The notes under the pieces: generated by a model | Told to the model about the DNA's origin: nothing | Databases searched by the model: none | What the model saw: only the letters and a program-made list of their open reading frames with translations | Assembly: GCA_963281255.1 (NCBI GenBank) | Contig: OY725488.1 | Span: forward strand, 5,355,925-5,419,924 | Source: Aphrocallistes beatrix | Taxonomy: Eukaryota; Porifera; Hexactinellida; Sceptrulophora; Aphrocallistidae | Length of the DNA stretch: 64,000 nucleotides | Direction: 5' to 3' | Made by a program: the position numbers and the translations under genes | Part shown: positions 43,150 to 53,807 of the stretch, in pieces | Layout: every line of letters begins with the position of its first letter | How positions within the stretch are numbered: position 1 is the first letter of the stretch

Positions 43150-43365
43150 TTGAATTTAGAGTGGAAATTATATTAATGCTTAATAGGAGTAATCTATTGG
43201 TTATCAAATAGGGTCAATTTTGAATGCCTAGTTTGTGCGATTTTCAAGATATGACCCCGACTGACCAAAATACGTGTCCATAGCAACGCTGGAATGTAGC
43301 AACATTCCATGAATCTTTCGCATCAATCCATTCACAGCTCAGTTCTATGCGAAAAATGTTATATT
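43150..43365. repeat. Fragment of the giant-hairpin hAT interior
   Basis: Contains GACTGACCAAAATACGTGTC, CCATAGCAACGCTGGAATG and CAGTTCTATGCGAAAAATGT, all present in the arm at about 30630-31030. Confidence 0.75.
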
Positions 43366-44282
43366 ATCCTTACTATTAAAACTCGATTAATGTGTGTATA
43401 TATATATATATATCTGAAACGAATTGATTGAAGAAACTGCCAGGAGCAGAAAGCTGATTTTTGGCATGTGGGAGTCTTTTGGCTATGGCTCTACTAAGTT
43501 CTGACCTCAGACGAAGATGTCGACTCATCATGGAATTATGACATCATTGTCACCTTTTTAACAATTAGAAATTTCAGTTTTTCGACTATAACTCAGTCAT
43601 TTTAAGTGATAGAAGGCTGAAATTTTAATAGAATGTGTAAATTAATATTCCCCACATGTGATACAACTATCATAAAATGATAACTCATCACTCTGTTATG
43701 ATGTTATCATTACGCATCAAAATTTGACAAATTTGGTCATTTTTCGTGCGATAGCAATTACAAGCACGCTTCGCTTGCTTTCGCTGCGCGGCTGGCGAAC
43801 ACTTTGTGTCCGCCGGAGGCGCCCTTTGGGCGCCTGGGGTCACATTGATTAATTATAGGGGGATAACATCTCTAAATACGTCTGTCTTACTGGTATAATT
43901 GATGTCACTCGAAAAATCACCAAATTTATCAATTTTAAAACATTTTGATGCGTGATCATCATAACAGAGTGATGAGTCATCATTTTTTTTATGATAGTTG
44001 TATCACGTGAGAAATATTGATATACACATTCTATTAGAATTTCAGTCTTCTATCACTTAAAATGACTGAGTTATAGTCGAAAAACTGAAATTTCTAATTA
44101 TTAAAATGACGTCATAATTCCGTGATGAGTCGACATTTTCGTCTGAGGTCAGAACTTACTGGAGCCATAGCCAAAAGACTCCCACATGCCAAAAATCAGC
44201 TTCCTGTGCCTGTCAGTTTCTTCAATCAATTCGTTACAGAGATATATATAAATACACACACATTAATTTTAATAGTAAGGAT
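43366..44282. repeat. Dispersed repeat family J, palindromic form with both ends
   Basis: Starts ATCCTTACTATTAAAACTCG and ends with its near-inverse TTAATTTTAATAGTAAGGAT. Two half-elements meet head to head in the middle: the left half reads ACGAATTGATTGAAGAAAC and the right half the inverse TTCTTCAATCAATTCG. The GC-rich tail and hairpin lie near 43760-43840. This shows the family can exist as an inverted dimer. Confidence 0.8.
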
Positions 44283-44402
44283 AACAGTAGGACATGCGTA
44301 TTTAGAGATGTTATCTAACTTATAATTAATTAATCTAACCCCAGGCGCCCGCAGGGCGCCTCCGGCGGACACTTTGTGTCCGCCAGCCGCGAAGCGGGCT
44401 TG
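44283..44402 (+). repeat. Family-J tail fragment
   Basis: ACATGCGTATTTAGAGATG and then GGCGCCCGCAGGGCGCC and arms GGCGGACAC/GTGTCCGCC. In this copy the first hairpin is the perfect GGCGCC...GGCGCC form. Confidence 0.7.
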
Positions 44403-45170
44403 TAAAAACTTAATTTGTCACAAAACTATTGCGCAATCATATGAGAACTAATCAAAATTTTCACAACGGATATGGGTACTTAGACATATGCTGGTAATAT
44501 ATTCCTAAGCTCTATTCTGCTCATAAACCCCCCTTGGATTTATAGTAACATTTTTGCAAAATTTCCAATGACGAATCTTTCTAACCATCATAAATGTTTT
44601 CATAGCCTTTTATTCTGCGTACGTATAATATTAGTATGAATATACTTGGGTATATTACATTAAACTCTCGCTAGTACTTATGTGTTCAAGAGCCACCAAA
44701 TTGTATGTCTTATCCAAGGTATGTACTAGAAAACGACCTCTTTAGATCAAAATCACAAATATATTTGAGACTAAGAAGTTGTTTAAAAAAACAAAGTTTG
44801 ATAAGTTCAAATTCGAAACAAGTCGCTCAATACAGTATATGTAATACTCTCGAACTAGTATACAAGATCTATAGTGCAGCTCCGAAAGGGAGATACCCTC
44901 GGTATGGGAGGCGTATAAAGTCCGTCCGACGCGCGATCCTGTAAAATCTAACAATTCGAAATATAGCAAATTTCGCAGGTAGGATCTTTTTATGTTATAG
45001 ATGTGCACTAGCTATTTTTTGCGATATTCAATCCTTCCTGGTTTTGATAAGGGCATTTTTATATTTTAACCTTCACTATAAGCTGTGTTTAAATATATTA
45101 TAGTATGTACCTTTTTAACATATTATACCTTTTTCACACCTTTTATACAATTATTTCGAATGGAGCTTGC
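44403..45170. repeat. Spacer with a small giant-hairpin fragment
   Basis: At about 44463-44520 ACGGATATGGGTACTTAGAC and ATTCCTAAGCTCTATTCTGC match 31098-31160. No gene is seen. A GC-richer stretch at about 44875-44940 is unexplained. Confidence 0.45.
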
Positions 45171-46030
45171 ACTCTCGGTCTCATTTGATTTTTGGTATAT
45201 CTGAACATTTTGAGGTGTATTGTATGTGTCAAATGATGAGTCTACGATTAAGTTCGAAAATCTTAGCGAAATCTTCACACCTCTGCAAAAAAATGAAAAA
45301 CTATTTTTTACACCTTTTCAATACAATATATATGGCTTCACTCTCACAACAGAAATCATTGTACGAGACCACAATACATTGCCTTGTTATTAATAGTTCA
45401 AATCAATAATTTATAAAGATATCTTAATTTTATTATAGTGTATAGCAATAGAAAAAGGTTAAGTCATAGCCCTCAATATATAAGGCCTGGCATCTAAATC
45501 TCAAAAATGGACCAGGGATGCGGTCGAAGATGGTTGAACTAATACATGATCGGCCTAAAATCATTAACGACGCAAAATTTGAGCTTCGGAATGTATTACC
45601 AGTATATATAAATATGGTGTCAAAGTACCCATATTATGTTGTTAAAATTTAGATTAGTCATCACATGATTGCGCAAAACGTCATATTTAGGACAATTTAG
45701 TGATTATCAGATGTCGTTTAAGGCCGCTTCTAAGTGTTTTTATTATAATTTTTTTCGCATAGAATTGAGCTGTGAATGGGTTGATGCAAAAAATTTGAAA
45801 TTATTTCATGGAATGTTGCTACATTCCAGCGTTGCTATGGAAACGCATTTTGCTCAGTTGAGGTCATATCTTGAAAATCGCAATAACTATGCATTCAAAT
45901 TTGATCTTATTTGATAGCCAATAGAAGCCATAATATAATTTCCACGTCTAGATTCAATCGTTTACGAGTTATTAGACAAATTACCAAATGTGACTAAAGT
46001 GATAAATTTACTAGCTTAGACTAGCTTCCA
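45171..46030. repeat. Tandem-unit fragment and giant-hairpin fragment
   Basis: 45215-45300 follows the unit at 1-768 (GTGTCAAATGATGAGTCTA and AGTTCGAAAATC). 45515-45990 matches the left arm of the inverted repeat at 29.8-30.3 kb (GAAGATGGTTGAACTAATAC; GGAATGTTGCTACATTCC). Confidence 0.7.
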
Positions 46031-46609
46031 ATAGTTGACATAGGGTTTTTAGGGGTGTAGATTCGAATATCGCATTTTCGAAGCAATATATGGTAAACAA
46101 CTGCGCAAAGCGCACTTGCATATCGAGGCTAGCGAATACTTTGTGTTCGCAGAGTCGCCCTGCGGGAGCTTGGGAATGTTAACAAATTCAAAAGTCTACG
46201 GGGGCCAAATATTGACTTTCTATGACTTTCTAACGTCGCGACGGACGACGCTGGTTTTCCGGGTCCTGGGTATCTTTTCCCCTCTTCCCACCCCTCTCGC
46301 CGGCCTTGTTCCATTTCAAATTTGCTACTTAATGAATCTATTGTAAACAATGAAATTATCAATTTAAGATCGAAAATACGATATTAGGAATCCACACCCT
46401 TAATAACAACAGGTCAATCAATGGTTGAAAGCTAGTTTATATTACATTTTCAAGATTTGTTTACTTTATGTATCCATTGTAAACCAAAGAAAACAAATGA
46501 TTTATCATATAGATTCGTAAATACGACATTCGAAATCTATTCCCCTAAAACCCATATCAACCATTGGAAGCTAATCTCTAGCATATTTTTCAAATTTCGT
46601 TCAATGGTG

Positions 46610-46662
<53 letters not shown>

Positions 46663-47130
46663 AAGGTGTGAAAATATATACACAACCATGCCAATTTTCA
46701 TATCTCTACGACTTGCCAATTCTTCAATCAATTCGGACGAACAAAAACAAAAAATTCCAGCTTTTTAATATAGAAGATATCTTGTTTGTTTTTATTTACA
46801 ACAAACGCGCTTCGCTTGCTTGCGCTGCGCGGCTTGCGGGCACTTTGTGTCCGCAGAGTCGCCCTGCGGGCGCCTGGAGTTACTCAATTTAGCTTATTGC
46901 GGGAATTTGTTTACTTTATATGAATATTGTAAACAAAAATTAACAAATAATTTATCATTTAGACCCGAAAATATAATATTCTAAATTTACACCCATTAAA
47001 ACCCCATGTCAACCGTTGGAAGCTAGTCTCTAGTATATTTTTAAAAATTCGTCAAATGGTGTGAAAATATGTATATAAAGGTGTGAAAATATGCACATAA
47101 CCTTTTTTATTGCTATACATGGCTGGGTTA
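46031..47130. repeat. Cluster of tandem-unit-related repeats and GC hairpins
   Basis: A unit containing CATATCAACCATTGGAAGCT occurs in variants at about 46405-46440, 46550-46590 and 46985-47030, with an inverted relative at 46025. A TA microsatellite lies at 46612-46657. GC-rich hairpin blocks lie at about 46103-46175 and 46803-46880, with arms GCGAATAC/GTGTTCGC and TGCGGGCAC/GTGTCCGCA. Confidence 0.6.
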
Positions 47131-47314
47131 TTGTCGAAAAACTGAAATTTCTAATTCTAAAAAGGGTGACAATGACGTCATAATTCCATGATGAGTCGAC
47201 ATTTTCTGAGGTCTGAGGTCAGAACTTAGTGGAGCCATAGCCAAAAGACTCCCACATGCCAACAATTAGCTTTTTGTGCCTGGCAGTTTCTTCAATCTAT
47301 TCATTACATATACT
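47131..47314 (-). repeat. Family-J fragment, reversed
   Basis: TCCATGATGAGTCGACATTT, TGGAGCCATAGCCAAAAGAC and TTTCTTCAATCTATTCATTA follow the reverse of family J, ending at the next J element. Confidence 0.7.
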
Positions 47315-47347
47315 ATCCTTACTATTAAAACTCGATTAATCTATATA

Positions 47348-47611
47348 CAGTGGAACCTGTATATAACGGCCACCCAAGGGACTGGAGAAAATTGGCCGTT
47401 ATACACAGGTGGCCGTTATATACAGGTGATGGCCGTTATACACAGTTTTAGGGTCAGTAAGGGACTGCAAACGGGTGGCCGCTGGCCGCGTTGAGCAGGT
47501 GACCGCTATACACAGGTTCAATATTATGGAATTTCGGACGGGACTGTTCATTGGTGACCGCTATACACAGGTGACCGTTATATAGAGTGGCCGTTATAGC
47601 AGGTTCGACTG
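47348..47611 (-). mobile_element. Pogo/Tigger-like MITE, TATAACGGCC family
   Basis: 264 bp, from CAGTGGAACCTGTATATAAC to GGCCGTTATAGCAGGTTCGA then CTG, with TA flanks. It is shorter than its relative at 34599 and in the opposite orientation. Confidence 0.88.
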
Positions 47612-47621
47612 TATATGTATA

Positions 47622-47767
47622 CAGGGGCGCCGAACTTTTCAAAATCTATGGTAAATTTTGGAGTTCTAGGGGGGGCTCAGCACTAAAATTTGTATTGCGT
47701 CTATGGGCCATCTTCGAATCCAGGGGGGGCTCAAGCCCCCCCAGCCCCCCCGGGTTCGGCGCCTATG
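47622..47767. mobile_element. Small hAT-type MITE, GGCGCCGAAC family
   Basis: 146 bp, from CAGGGGCGCCGAAC to GTTCGGCGCCTATG, with the perfect 8-bp duplication TATGTATA on both sides (47614-47621, 47768-47775). Confidence 0.93.
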
Positions 47768-48210
47768 TATGTATATATATATATATATCTGTAACGAATT
47801 GATTGAAGAAACTGCCGGGCGCAGAAAGCTGATTTTTGGCATGTGGGAGTATTTTGGCTATGGCTCCAGTATGTTCTGAGTTCAGAGCAAAATGTCGACT
47901 CATCATGGAATTATGACGTCATTGTCACATTTTTAAAAGTTAAGGAATACAGTTATTCGAGCATAACTCAGCCATTATAGGAGATAGAAGGCTGAAATTT
48001 TAATAGAATCTGTATACTAACACACCTCACATATGATGCAACTATCATTAAAAAATGATGACTCATCACTTTGTCATGACGTCATCATTACTCATTAAAA
48101 TTTTAAAAATTGACAATGGCGGACACAAAATGTCCGCCAGCCGCGCAGCGCAAGCAAGCGAAGCGCGCTTGTATATAGATATATATTAATCGAGTTTTAA
48201 TAGTAAGGAT

Positions 48211-48609
48211 GACAATCTATTGTAGTGTCGCGTACAATGATTAATATTGTGAGAGTGAAGTCATATATACTGTATAGAAAAGGTGTAAAAATTGTTTTCC
48301 ATTTTTTTGTAGAGGTGTGAAAATTGCGTTAGATCTTAGAACTTAATCGTAGTGATATCATTTGACACCTACATGCCATTTTTCATATCTCTACGACTTG
48401 ACAATTCTTCAATCAATTCAGACAAACAAACAAAAATTTTTACTCAATCTATAAGTACAGTAGTTGAGAACTTGGACAGTGGATCGGTTGATGCTAAGAG
48501 AGGCCACCACTATTAAAATATATATTTTGGTAGACGAATGTATTTATGCTACATTAATTTGTAAAAGACTTGGAGAGACATCCCTGTATTATTTTCAATT
48601 GAGACTTAC
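48211..48609. repeat. Reversed tandem-unit fragment, then UBASH3 intron
   Basis: 48290-48440 is the reverse of the GTCCGAATTGATTGAAGAATT unit (TCATTTGACACCTACATGCC; CTTCAATCAATTCAGACAAA). The rest is intron up to the donor of the first exon. Confidence 0.6.
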
Positions 48610-48695
48610 GAACGTTGTTTCGAGATTCCCATCTTCATCATCTCCTGCAGAGTGTCCTGTGCTCTCCGAATAGTAGTGCTTCCGTTCATTGCCAT
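48610..48695 (-). CDS. UBASH3: UBASH3 probable first exon (start of the UBA domain)
   Basis: On the minus strand the ATG at 48695 opens MAMNGSTTIRRAQDTLQEMM, then KMGISKQR, and ends at a GTAAGT donor. TLQEMMKMGISKQR corresponds to the first UBA helix and MGF/Y-type loop that opens UBASH3 proteins. The donor phase (two bases of a codon) does not match the acceptor phase at 40559, so one small exon that completes the UBA is probably missing between them. I did not find it. Confidence 0.6.
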
Positions 48696-49401
48696 TCCGA
48701 TACAAAATAGAGCTTATAATGCTGATATAAGCATGTAATCAATGATATTATAGTTCAGTGTATCATGCTTATTTCACAAACACGACTGCACGATTATTGA
48801 TTGAATAACTATTGCGCAAATATTTTCATGAACTTCTACGAATATATATTATGCTAATTTGTTAATTAACCTATGATATATCCAAAAACAGAACACGATA
48901 TGTAGTAGTATTTCCTTGTTAGTTCATATTGAAGCAATGACCTTGTACGTACCTCAGAACTCAACTCGGATAGGGCAATAACTTAACAGTTAGAGAAGCA
49001 TTTAACTCAATGGTGCCATGCCAAACAAGCAAACAAAAAACGAATTAAAAGAAAATTGAACAATCTATATTTGTACAATTGCAACAATAAATTGTGCACA
49101 TTCATGATGCTTCGAGGCCACCGGTTTGACATCCTTGGATTAACGAATTTGATTTCGCTTTAACTTCGGGACAGATTTTGTTTGGGGGGAGAAATGGACT
49201 CTAGGTGTGGAAGATACCCCGGAGACTGCCCCTCTATGCCATTACTAATATAGATATAATAGAAAGATAAACTGTATCTATCATTCTCATATTATTTTGT
49301 TCCACTACAATGATAATAATAAATAAACAAACAAATATCTAACAATTTGTCTCAACATCACAATAGATAGTTTTATAATTTATAACCGATTTGTCGCTGA
49401 G
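48696..49401. other. Intergenic between UBASH3 start and CLN5 end
   Basis: AT-rich. It should contain the UBASH3 promoter (reading left) and the CLN5 3' end. No repeats or other genes seen. Confidence 0.45.
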
Positions 49402-50403
49402 CTAAGTAGGTAGCGGGACATACTCGTAACTGATCCGAAGGATTGGATCTTTAAGAGAGAGGAACCAGTAGGCTTTGTTGTAGTAGATGTAGAACTCACG
49501 CTTAATCTCGAAATCAGCAAAGATGTCGATAACACTGGAGATCCAGTCCGTTAAGTCTTTATGGTACGGCTGGAAGTCGGAATACCAAGTCATTAGCGTC
49601 TTGGCCAGACTTTGGTTGTTCGCCTTCGGTCCGAATATGTCAGCCTCGTTCCCTAGGAACACAGGCTGAGCTGAATAGAGGGTGCTGAAAGTGTAGTTGA
49701 GCTTGACACTCTGGTCAAACTGGACGCCGATTGTCTTCATGTATTTAAAAGATCTCAGTATAAAACTAGCACAGTCGAATGGCTCGAACCACTCTTGTGC
49801 CCCCTCCTGAGCCCCCTCTGCCACCCGCCACGTCTCGTAGTATGGACCTGTGTCGTTGTCCTGTTTAAGCCACTTGGTCCATTCAGAGAATTGTTTCCCA
49901 CTAATTTCCGCCACTTTAACAATCGTCCCATTGTCCAACCAGATACGGTCAACAATCCCGTCGTACAAGCATGCCGCTCCCTGGTTACACCAGACAGGAC
50001 TGCTTCTCCCCTCTACGATGTGTGGGAATGTGGAGTTCATTAGTTCGAAGAGTTCGTACCATTCAACAGTGAAATTCATGCCTGTGTCCTTACTTCTGAA
50101 ACCGATTGCGTCATGCCAGATCCCGAAATTAGCAAGCAGATCACCTGTCACAAACTGCCAAACTGGTTTTTTCATTGAAAATACCTCTAAGGTGTCATCG
50201 TCCTTGAAACTTGGCACCATACTAGACCCCGGACAAAATTTGAAGTGTGCTCTACAATAGGGGTCTGGCGTTGCAACCTCTGAACGGTTCGAATAGTAGG
50301 CAGGGTACACTGGCCAATCGCTAGGAGAATCCAAAAATATCTGAGCACTGCACGTTAATCCCAGGAACAGGATAGCTGCTGTCATAATTTTGAGATTGAT
50401 CAT
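49402..50403 (-). CDS. CLN5: CLN5 (ceroid-lipofuscinosis neuronal protein 5) homologue
   Basis: A 333-residue soluble lysosomal protein in one exon. CLN5 has an NlpC/P60-like fold; it is reported to make the lysosomal lipid bis(monoacylglycero)phosphate and to have thioesterase activity. Its loss causes Batten disease in humans. I chose the ATG at 50403 because it opens a short signal peptide (AAILFLGLTCSA); an in-frame ATG at 50454 would add 17 residues. The catalytic pair known for the family is present: His at about 97 (IWHDAIGFRS) and Cys at about 211 (FEPFDCASFILRSF). Other conserved stretches are DPYCRAHFKFCP, VEWYELFEL, SPVWCNQGAAC, KQDNDTGPYYETW and VFLGNEADIFGP, plus many N-glycosylation sites. 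The C-terminus ISYEYVPLPT matches the family's end. Confidence 0.95.
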   Translation of the reverse strand: MINLKIMTAAILFLGLTCSAQIFLDSPSDWPVYPAYYSNRSEVATPDPYCRAHFKFCPGSSMVPSFKDDDTLEVFSMKKPVWQFVTGDLLANFGIWHDAIGFRSKDTGMNFTVEWYELFELMNSTFPHIVEGRSSPVWCNQGAACLYDGIVDRIWLDNGTIVKVAEISGKQFSEWTKWLKQDNDTGPYYETWRVAEGAQEGAQEWFEPFDCASFILRSFKYMKTIGVQFDQSVKLNYTFSTLYSAQPVFLGNEADIFGPKANNQSLAKTLMTWYSDFQPYHKDLTDWISSVIDIFADFEIKREFYIYYNKAYWFLSLKDPILRISYEYVPLPT

Positions 50404-51499
50404 TCTATTGATGTAAAATTTGGTATGTGTAAAGTTATGATTTGCTTGAAACATTAATAAATATTCTAGGAAATATAGTAAGTACACCTACACATGCTGT
50501 CAATGAACTAACAATATCTCCGGGTAAAAACTATTCAATATCCCAAATAAATGCAGATGGTAAGCCGAATATGCACACACTAGCACTTTATTCTTATCAC
50601 AGTATGACAGATTCATCACTCGATTCAGTGCTGCTATGGTGTTGAATGATTTCGATAAAAGTGATTGCATTGCAATTCAGCTTTTTACCGAAAACTCAAT
50701 TAACCAAACTCTTATTATCCGGATTCGCAGTCGGCCTGAAACTACTACAGCTCAATCTCAGTTATCCGAACTCGGAATTACATGAACCTTTTGCCTGTGT
50801 ACAATAATTTGCAATTTATTGTCTTTTCATGCTTACTTTAATATTAGGCAATTTCTTGCAGAGTGCAAAAGTCTTAGAAATTAGCAATTTCACCAAGATA
50901 TATTACGTAGATTAGAACTAAAATTAATTCATGTAAATTGTCAGCAAACAAATTACGTAACAAGATTTCCCATTTTCTTTTTTTCTTAATTTTCCAAATA
51001 TATTTTGCTTATGAGAAGTTAGATGCAATATGGATTGCAGTACATAACTGGTACATATTTGGATTGACGCACTTGGCTTGCTTGAGCTACCAAAAAAAAT
51101 TGTTTCTCATCAAACAATATGTAGTGTCAAATATTACAATGAATTTGAAGCCAGCGGCCGAAGTTAGGGAAGGATCTTAGTATTTTTTGGGTGAACATGT
51201 GCCCAAGATTAAGAAGTCGCGACAAACCAATACAAATACAATGCATGAGAATTAGGGTGGCAAACACATCTCGCCCGCACGCAGGTTAATTATAATATGT
51301 TTAGGTTAAAAACCACACCAATGCTATCTCAGAGTCTAGTCTCCCTCCTCATCTCTTCCGTGAGTAGGTAACCTAAAATATGAAGTATATTCTATACAAA
51401 TAATAAATAGATAAGGTTGATTGTATTCTGAGCGGAAAATCAATTTACAACATAAAGCAGGTATTTAGCATGTATAAACTTAATTTGGTTCCATCTAAT
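50404..51499. other. Intergenic between CLN5 and the BEN gene
   Basis: AT-rich, no gene. CAGCTCAATCTCAGTTATCC followed by GAACTC at about 50749 looks like a solo end of a pogo-like MITE. Confidence 0.45.
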
Positions 51500-52816
51500 T
51501 TAAGGATTGTTTTCAAGAGTGACACTGTAAGTGGTGATTGGGCAGGTTGCGCTGGAACTCTGGCTCTGGCTCTGGTTTGCATTTACCAGTTCTCCATTTC
51601 CTGGAAAGATATTGGTTGGCACGAATTGGGGCTGCTCCAAGTAACCTGAAACTCCTGTTCGTTTCTTCCACAGCATGCGTTTGTAGACGTTCTTCTTCTG
51701 AAATCTTAGATAGCGTCCCTTTTCGTCGATCGCTCGTAGACATTCCTGCTTCCAAAAGTCTTCCGTGCTTATTCCCTCTGACTCCAGGAGAGGCCAATGC
51801 TGGAACACTAAGCTCTTTATCAGCAGCATTTTGGTGGAGTCTAACTTCCCTATTGTGCCTTCAGGGCATTTCCCGCTGGAGTTGTTCATCATCAGACCTT
51901 CTTCTCCGAATATCCTCATTGCAAGTTTGGCTGCAAAGTTTCTCCTGGTGTTCGATCGACGTTTCAGCTCCATAACTTCGAATTCTGAAGGATACTCATT
52001 CGCGATTGGCTTGTAAGCTGAGTGTAAGTTGGAAACAGATTGAAAGTTAGGAATGGCGAGTGGACCGGCTAGTGATGGCAGGGTTATGGGTTGTGATGAC
52101 GGGCTATATGGATTTGTTAACTCCCCATTGTTGCTGATAGGCGTTTCTGCAGCAGTATTACTAGTATTTGGAGCTGCAGACATTGCTTCGACCAATATCG
52201 ATCCCTTCTGGCATCGTACCCACTCATGAATTTCAGTTATCATGGTGTACATGCTCTGTACGCGCATCTCAATGTTTGTCACTCTGCTCTTCAAGGAGCT
52301 GAGCTCTTCGTTCATGAAGATTGAGTTGCTGCTATCGTTGACAGGAAAGTCGCCTCCATTAATGACATCGGGGGTAGACGGGGAGTCTAGGTGTTCCTGC
52401 TGGAAGTCGTTTAGCTCCCCATGAATGCCATCACAGCTTTCTGAGGAGGCTTCTTCCTTAGGTGCTAGAACTTGGGACTCGGCGGGAGAGCTGCAAGCCA
52501 TCGAATTTGGAGCTGAATGAAAGGGGGGAGGGTCTCCTTGATACTTCAAGGGTGGGGGCAGGAGGAGACTTGTAGAGTTCACTGGAAAATTTTTATTCCT
52601 TTTCTTCGAATTGTCCGTAGTTTGAGAGATCTCTGACTGTGGATTGATGGAAATGGACGGAATATCTGAGTTGTTACAGCTCCAATCGAGACTTAATCGA
52701 TGTGTGTCTTTTTTGCTATCAGTGAACAGGCTTATCTTGTAGTTGTTTTTATCAGCTAGAGTGATTGATGGAAGATTAGTGCTAGGCTTTCTGTCAACAT
52801 CACACATACTCTTCAT
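51500..52816 (-). CDS. BEN-domain protein, probable transcription regulator
   Basis: From the ATG at 52816 the protein has 438 residues; the frame's earlier start is a TTG, so I reject it. The first 165 residues are Ser/Pro-rich and low complexity. A probable short coiled coil follows (SSLKSRVTNIEMRVQSMYTM, about 173-200). Near residues 285-385 a BEN-type fold is suggested by RRNFAAKLAMRIFGEEGLMM, LDSTKMLLIKSLVFQHWP and ECLRAIDEKGRYLRFQ, the three conserved parts of that DNA- and protein-binding helical domain. BEN proteins act mostly as repressors in the nucleus. The tail is Gln/Ser/Thr-rich. A CACTTCACAG sequence just upstream could be the acceptor of an intron in the 5' leader. I do not recognise the orthologue. 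Confidence 0.75.
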   Translation of the reverse strand: MKSMCDVDRKPSTNLPSITLADKNNYKISLFTDSKKDTHRLSLDWSCNNSDIPSISINPQSEISQTTDNSKKRNKNFPVNSTSLLLPPPLKYQGDPPPFHSAPNSMACSSPAESQVLAPKEEASSESCDGIHGELNDFQQEHLDSPSTPDVINGGDFPVNDSSNSIFMNEELSSLKSRVTNIEMRVQSMYTMITEIHEWVRCQKGSILVEAMSAAPNTSNTAAETPISNNGELTNPYSPSSQPITLPSLAGPLAIPNFQSVSNLHSAYKPIANEYPSEFEVMELKRRSNTRRNFAAKLAMRIFGEEGLMMNNSSGKCPEGTIGKLDSTKMLLIKSLVFQHWPLLESEGISTEDFWKQECLRAIDEKGRYLRFQKKNVYKRMLWKKRTGVSGYLEQPQFVPTNIFPGNGELVNANQSQSQSSSATCPITTYSVTLENNP

Positions 52817-53807
52817 TGGAAAATGTCCTGTGAAGTGGCTCAATAATTTAGAGAACTAATGAATTTAAATTAGTTACATAATTGAATATATACATATATA
52901 TATTTAACTATTATTCTAATCTATGTACATGCAAATAATGCAACTTATCTTTTTTGAGTAGATTGCACAAGTCATTTGGTCAATGAGGGACATCTGTATA
53001 AACCAAAGTTAGATTGGACAATTAACCTTGTGAAGGAAATGTCGTAATCCAATTCTTTCAAAAAAGTATTTTTTGCCTATTGTAACTTTTAGAATAATTG
53101 AATAATAAATTTACATGAACCACTCAATCATCTGAATCCAGGCTAGCATCCAATTTTATTTGGAACATGGTATCATCGCATGACGACATGATGATACATT
53201 ATAAATGAACCAGAGAGTCCGAGTTTTTTTAACTCAATCTTTAAAACTTAACTTCTGACTAGATATAGAACCTCAATTTATCAAAAAGTGAAAAATCACA
53301 AGCTGGTTGAAAATTAACACCACGCTTTCGTCGCCTTTTTTGCATTGAATCATTTAAAAAATCTTTTTTTGCATTTCCTTACATAAAAAAACTGACAACC
53401 GATTGGCATGAAAACATGCAATGCCTAAGATCGATGAGGCATAGAAAAAGATAGATTTGTACGGATAAATTAACATCTCTATTACAGGAATTTATATTTT
53501 AAAAATATTTTCCAGAATATATGTACATATATGAGAGGAACAGAGTGTATGTTTAGAATAAGTGTATTATTTATACCATTTTAGTTAAAACGAACAACCA
53601 TGTAAGCATACAGATATGAGCTCAATAGAAAAGTTGCATTACTGATCCTAGTTCAAGACGAATGCGGATGTTCTAGCATGGCTTGCAATATCAATAACGA
53701 TTCTATATGCATATTCTATGTACAGAAGTTAAATCAATACAAGAGCCAACATAGTAAATTAGAATACATCAAATTTGAATTAAATCAACGTATATACATG
53801 TTAGTTA
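52817..53807. other. Intergenic between the BEN gene and the transporter
   Basis: AT-rich, with no repeats, coding regions or RNA genes that I could recognise. Confidence 0.45.

Larger units (their letters stand above)
47315..48210 (+). repeat. Dispersed repeat family J, complete with both terminal repeats
   Basis: Bounded by ATCCTTACTATTAAAACTCG and CGAGTTTTAATAGTAAGGAT. It contains, in order, a pogo-like MITE (47348-47611), a GGCGCC hAT MITE (47622-47767), the TA microsatellite, the ACGAATTGATTGAAGAAAC block, the ATGACGTCATTG block, and the GC-rich tail with GGCGGACAC and TGTCCGCC. It best defines the family's full structure: about 450 bp once the two inserts are discounted. Confidence 0.85.

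Noticed and set aside
44705..44944. 79-residue open frame with a GC-richer end
   Set aside because: Basic, unpatterned composition in repeat-rich DNA; no start context or homology recognised.
50404..50487. N-terminal extension of CLN5
   Set aside because: The outermost start is GTG, and the ATG at 50403 gives a proper signal peptide, although an ATG at 50454 remains possible.
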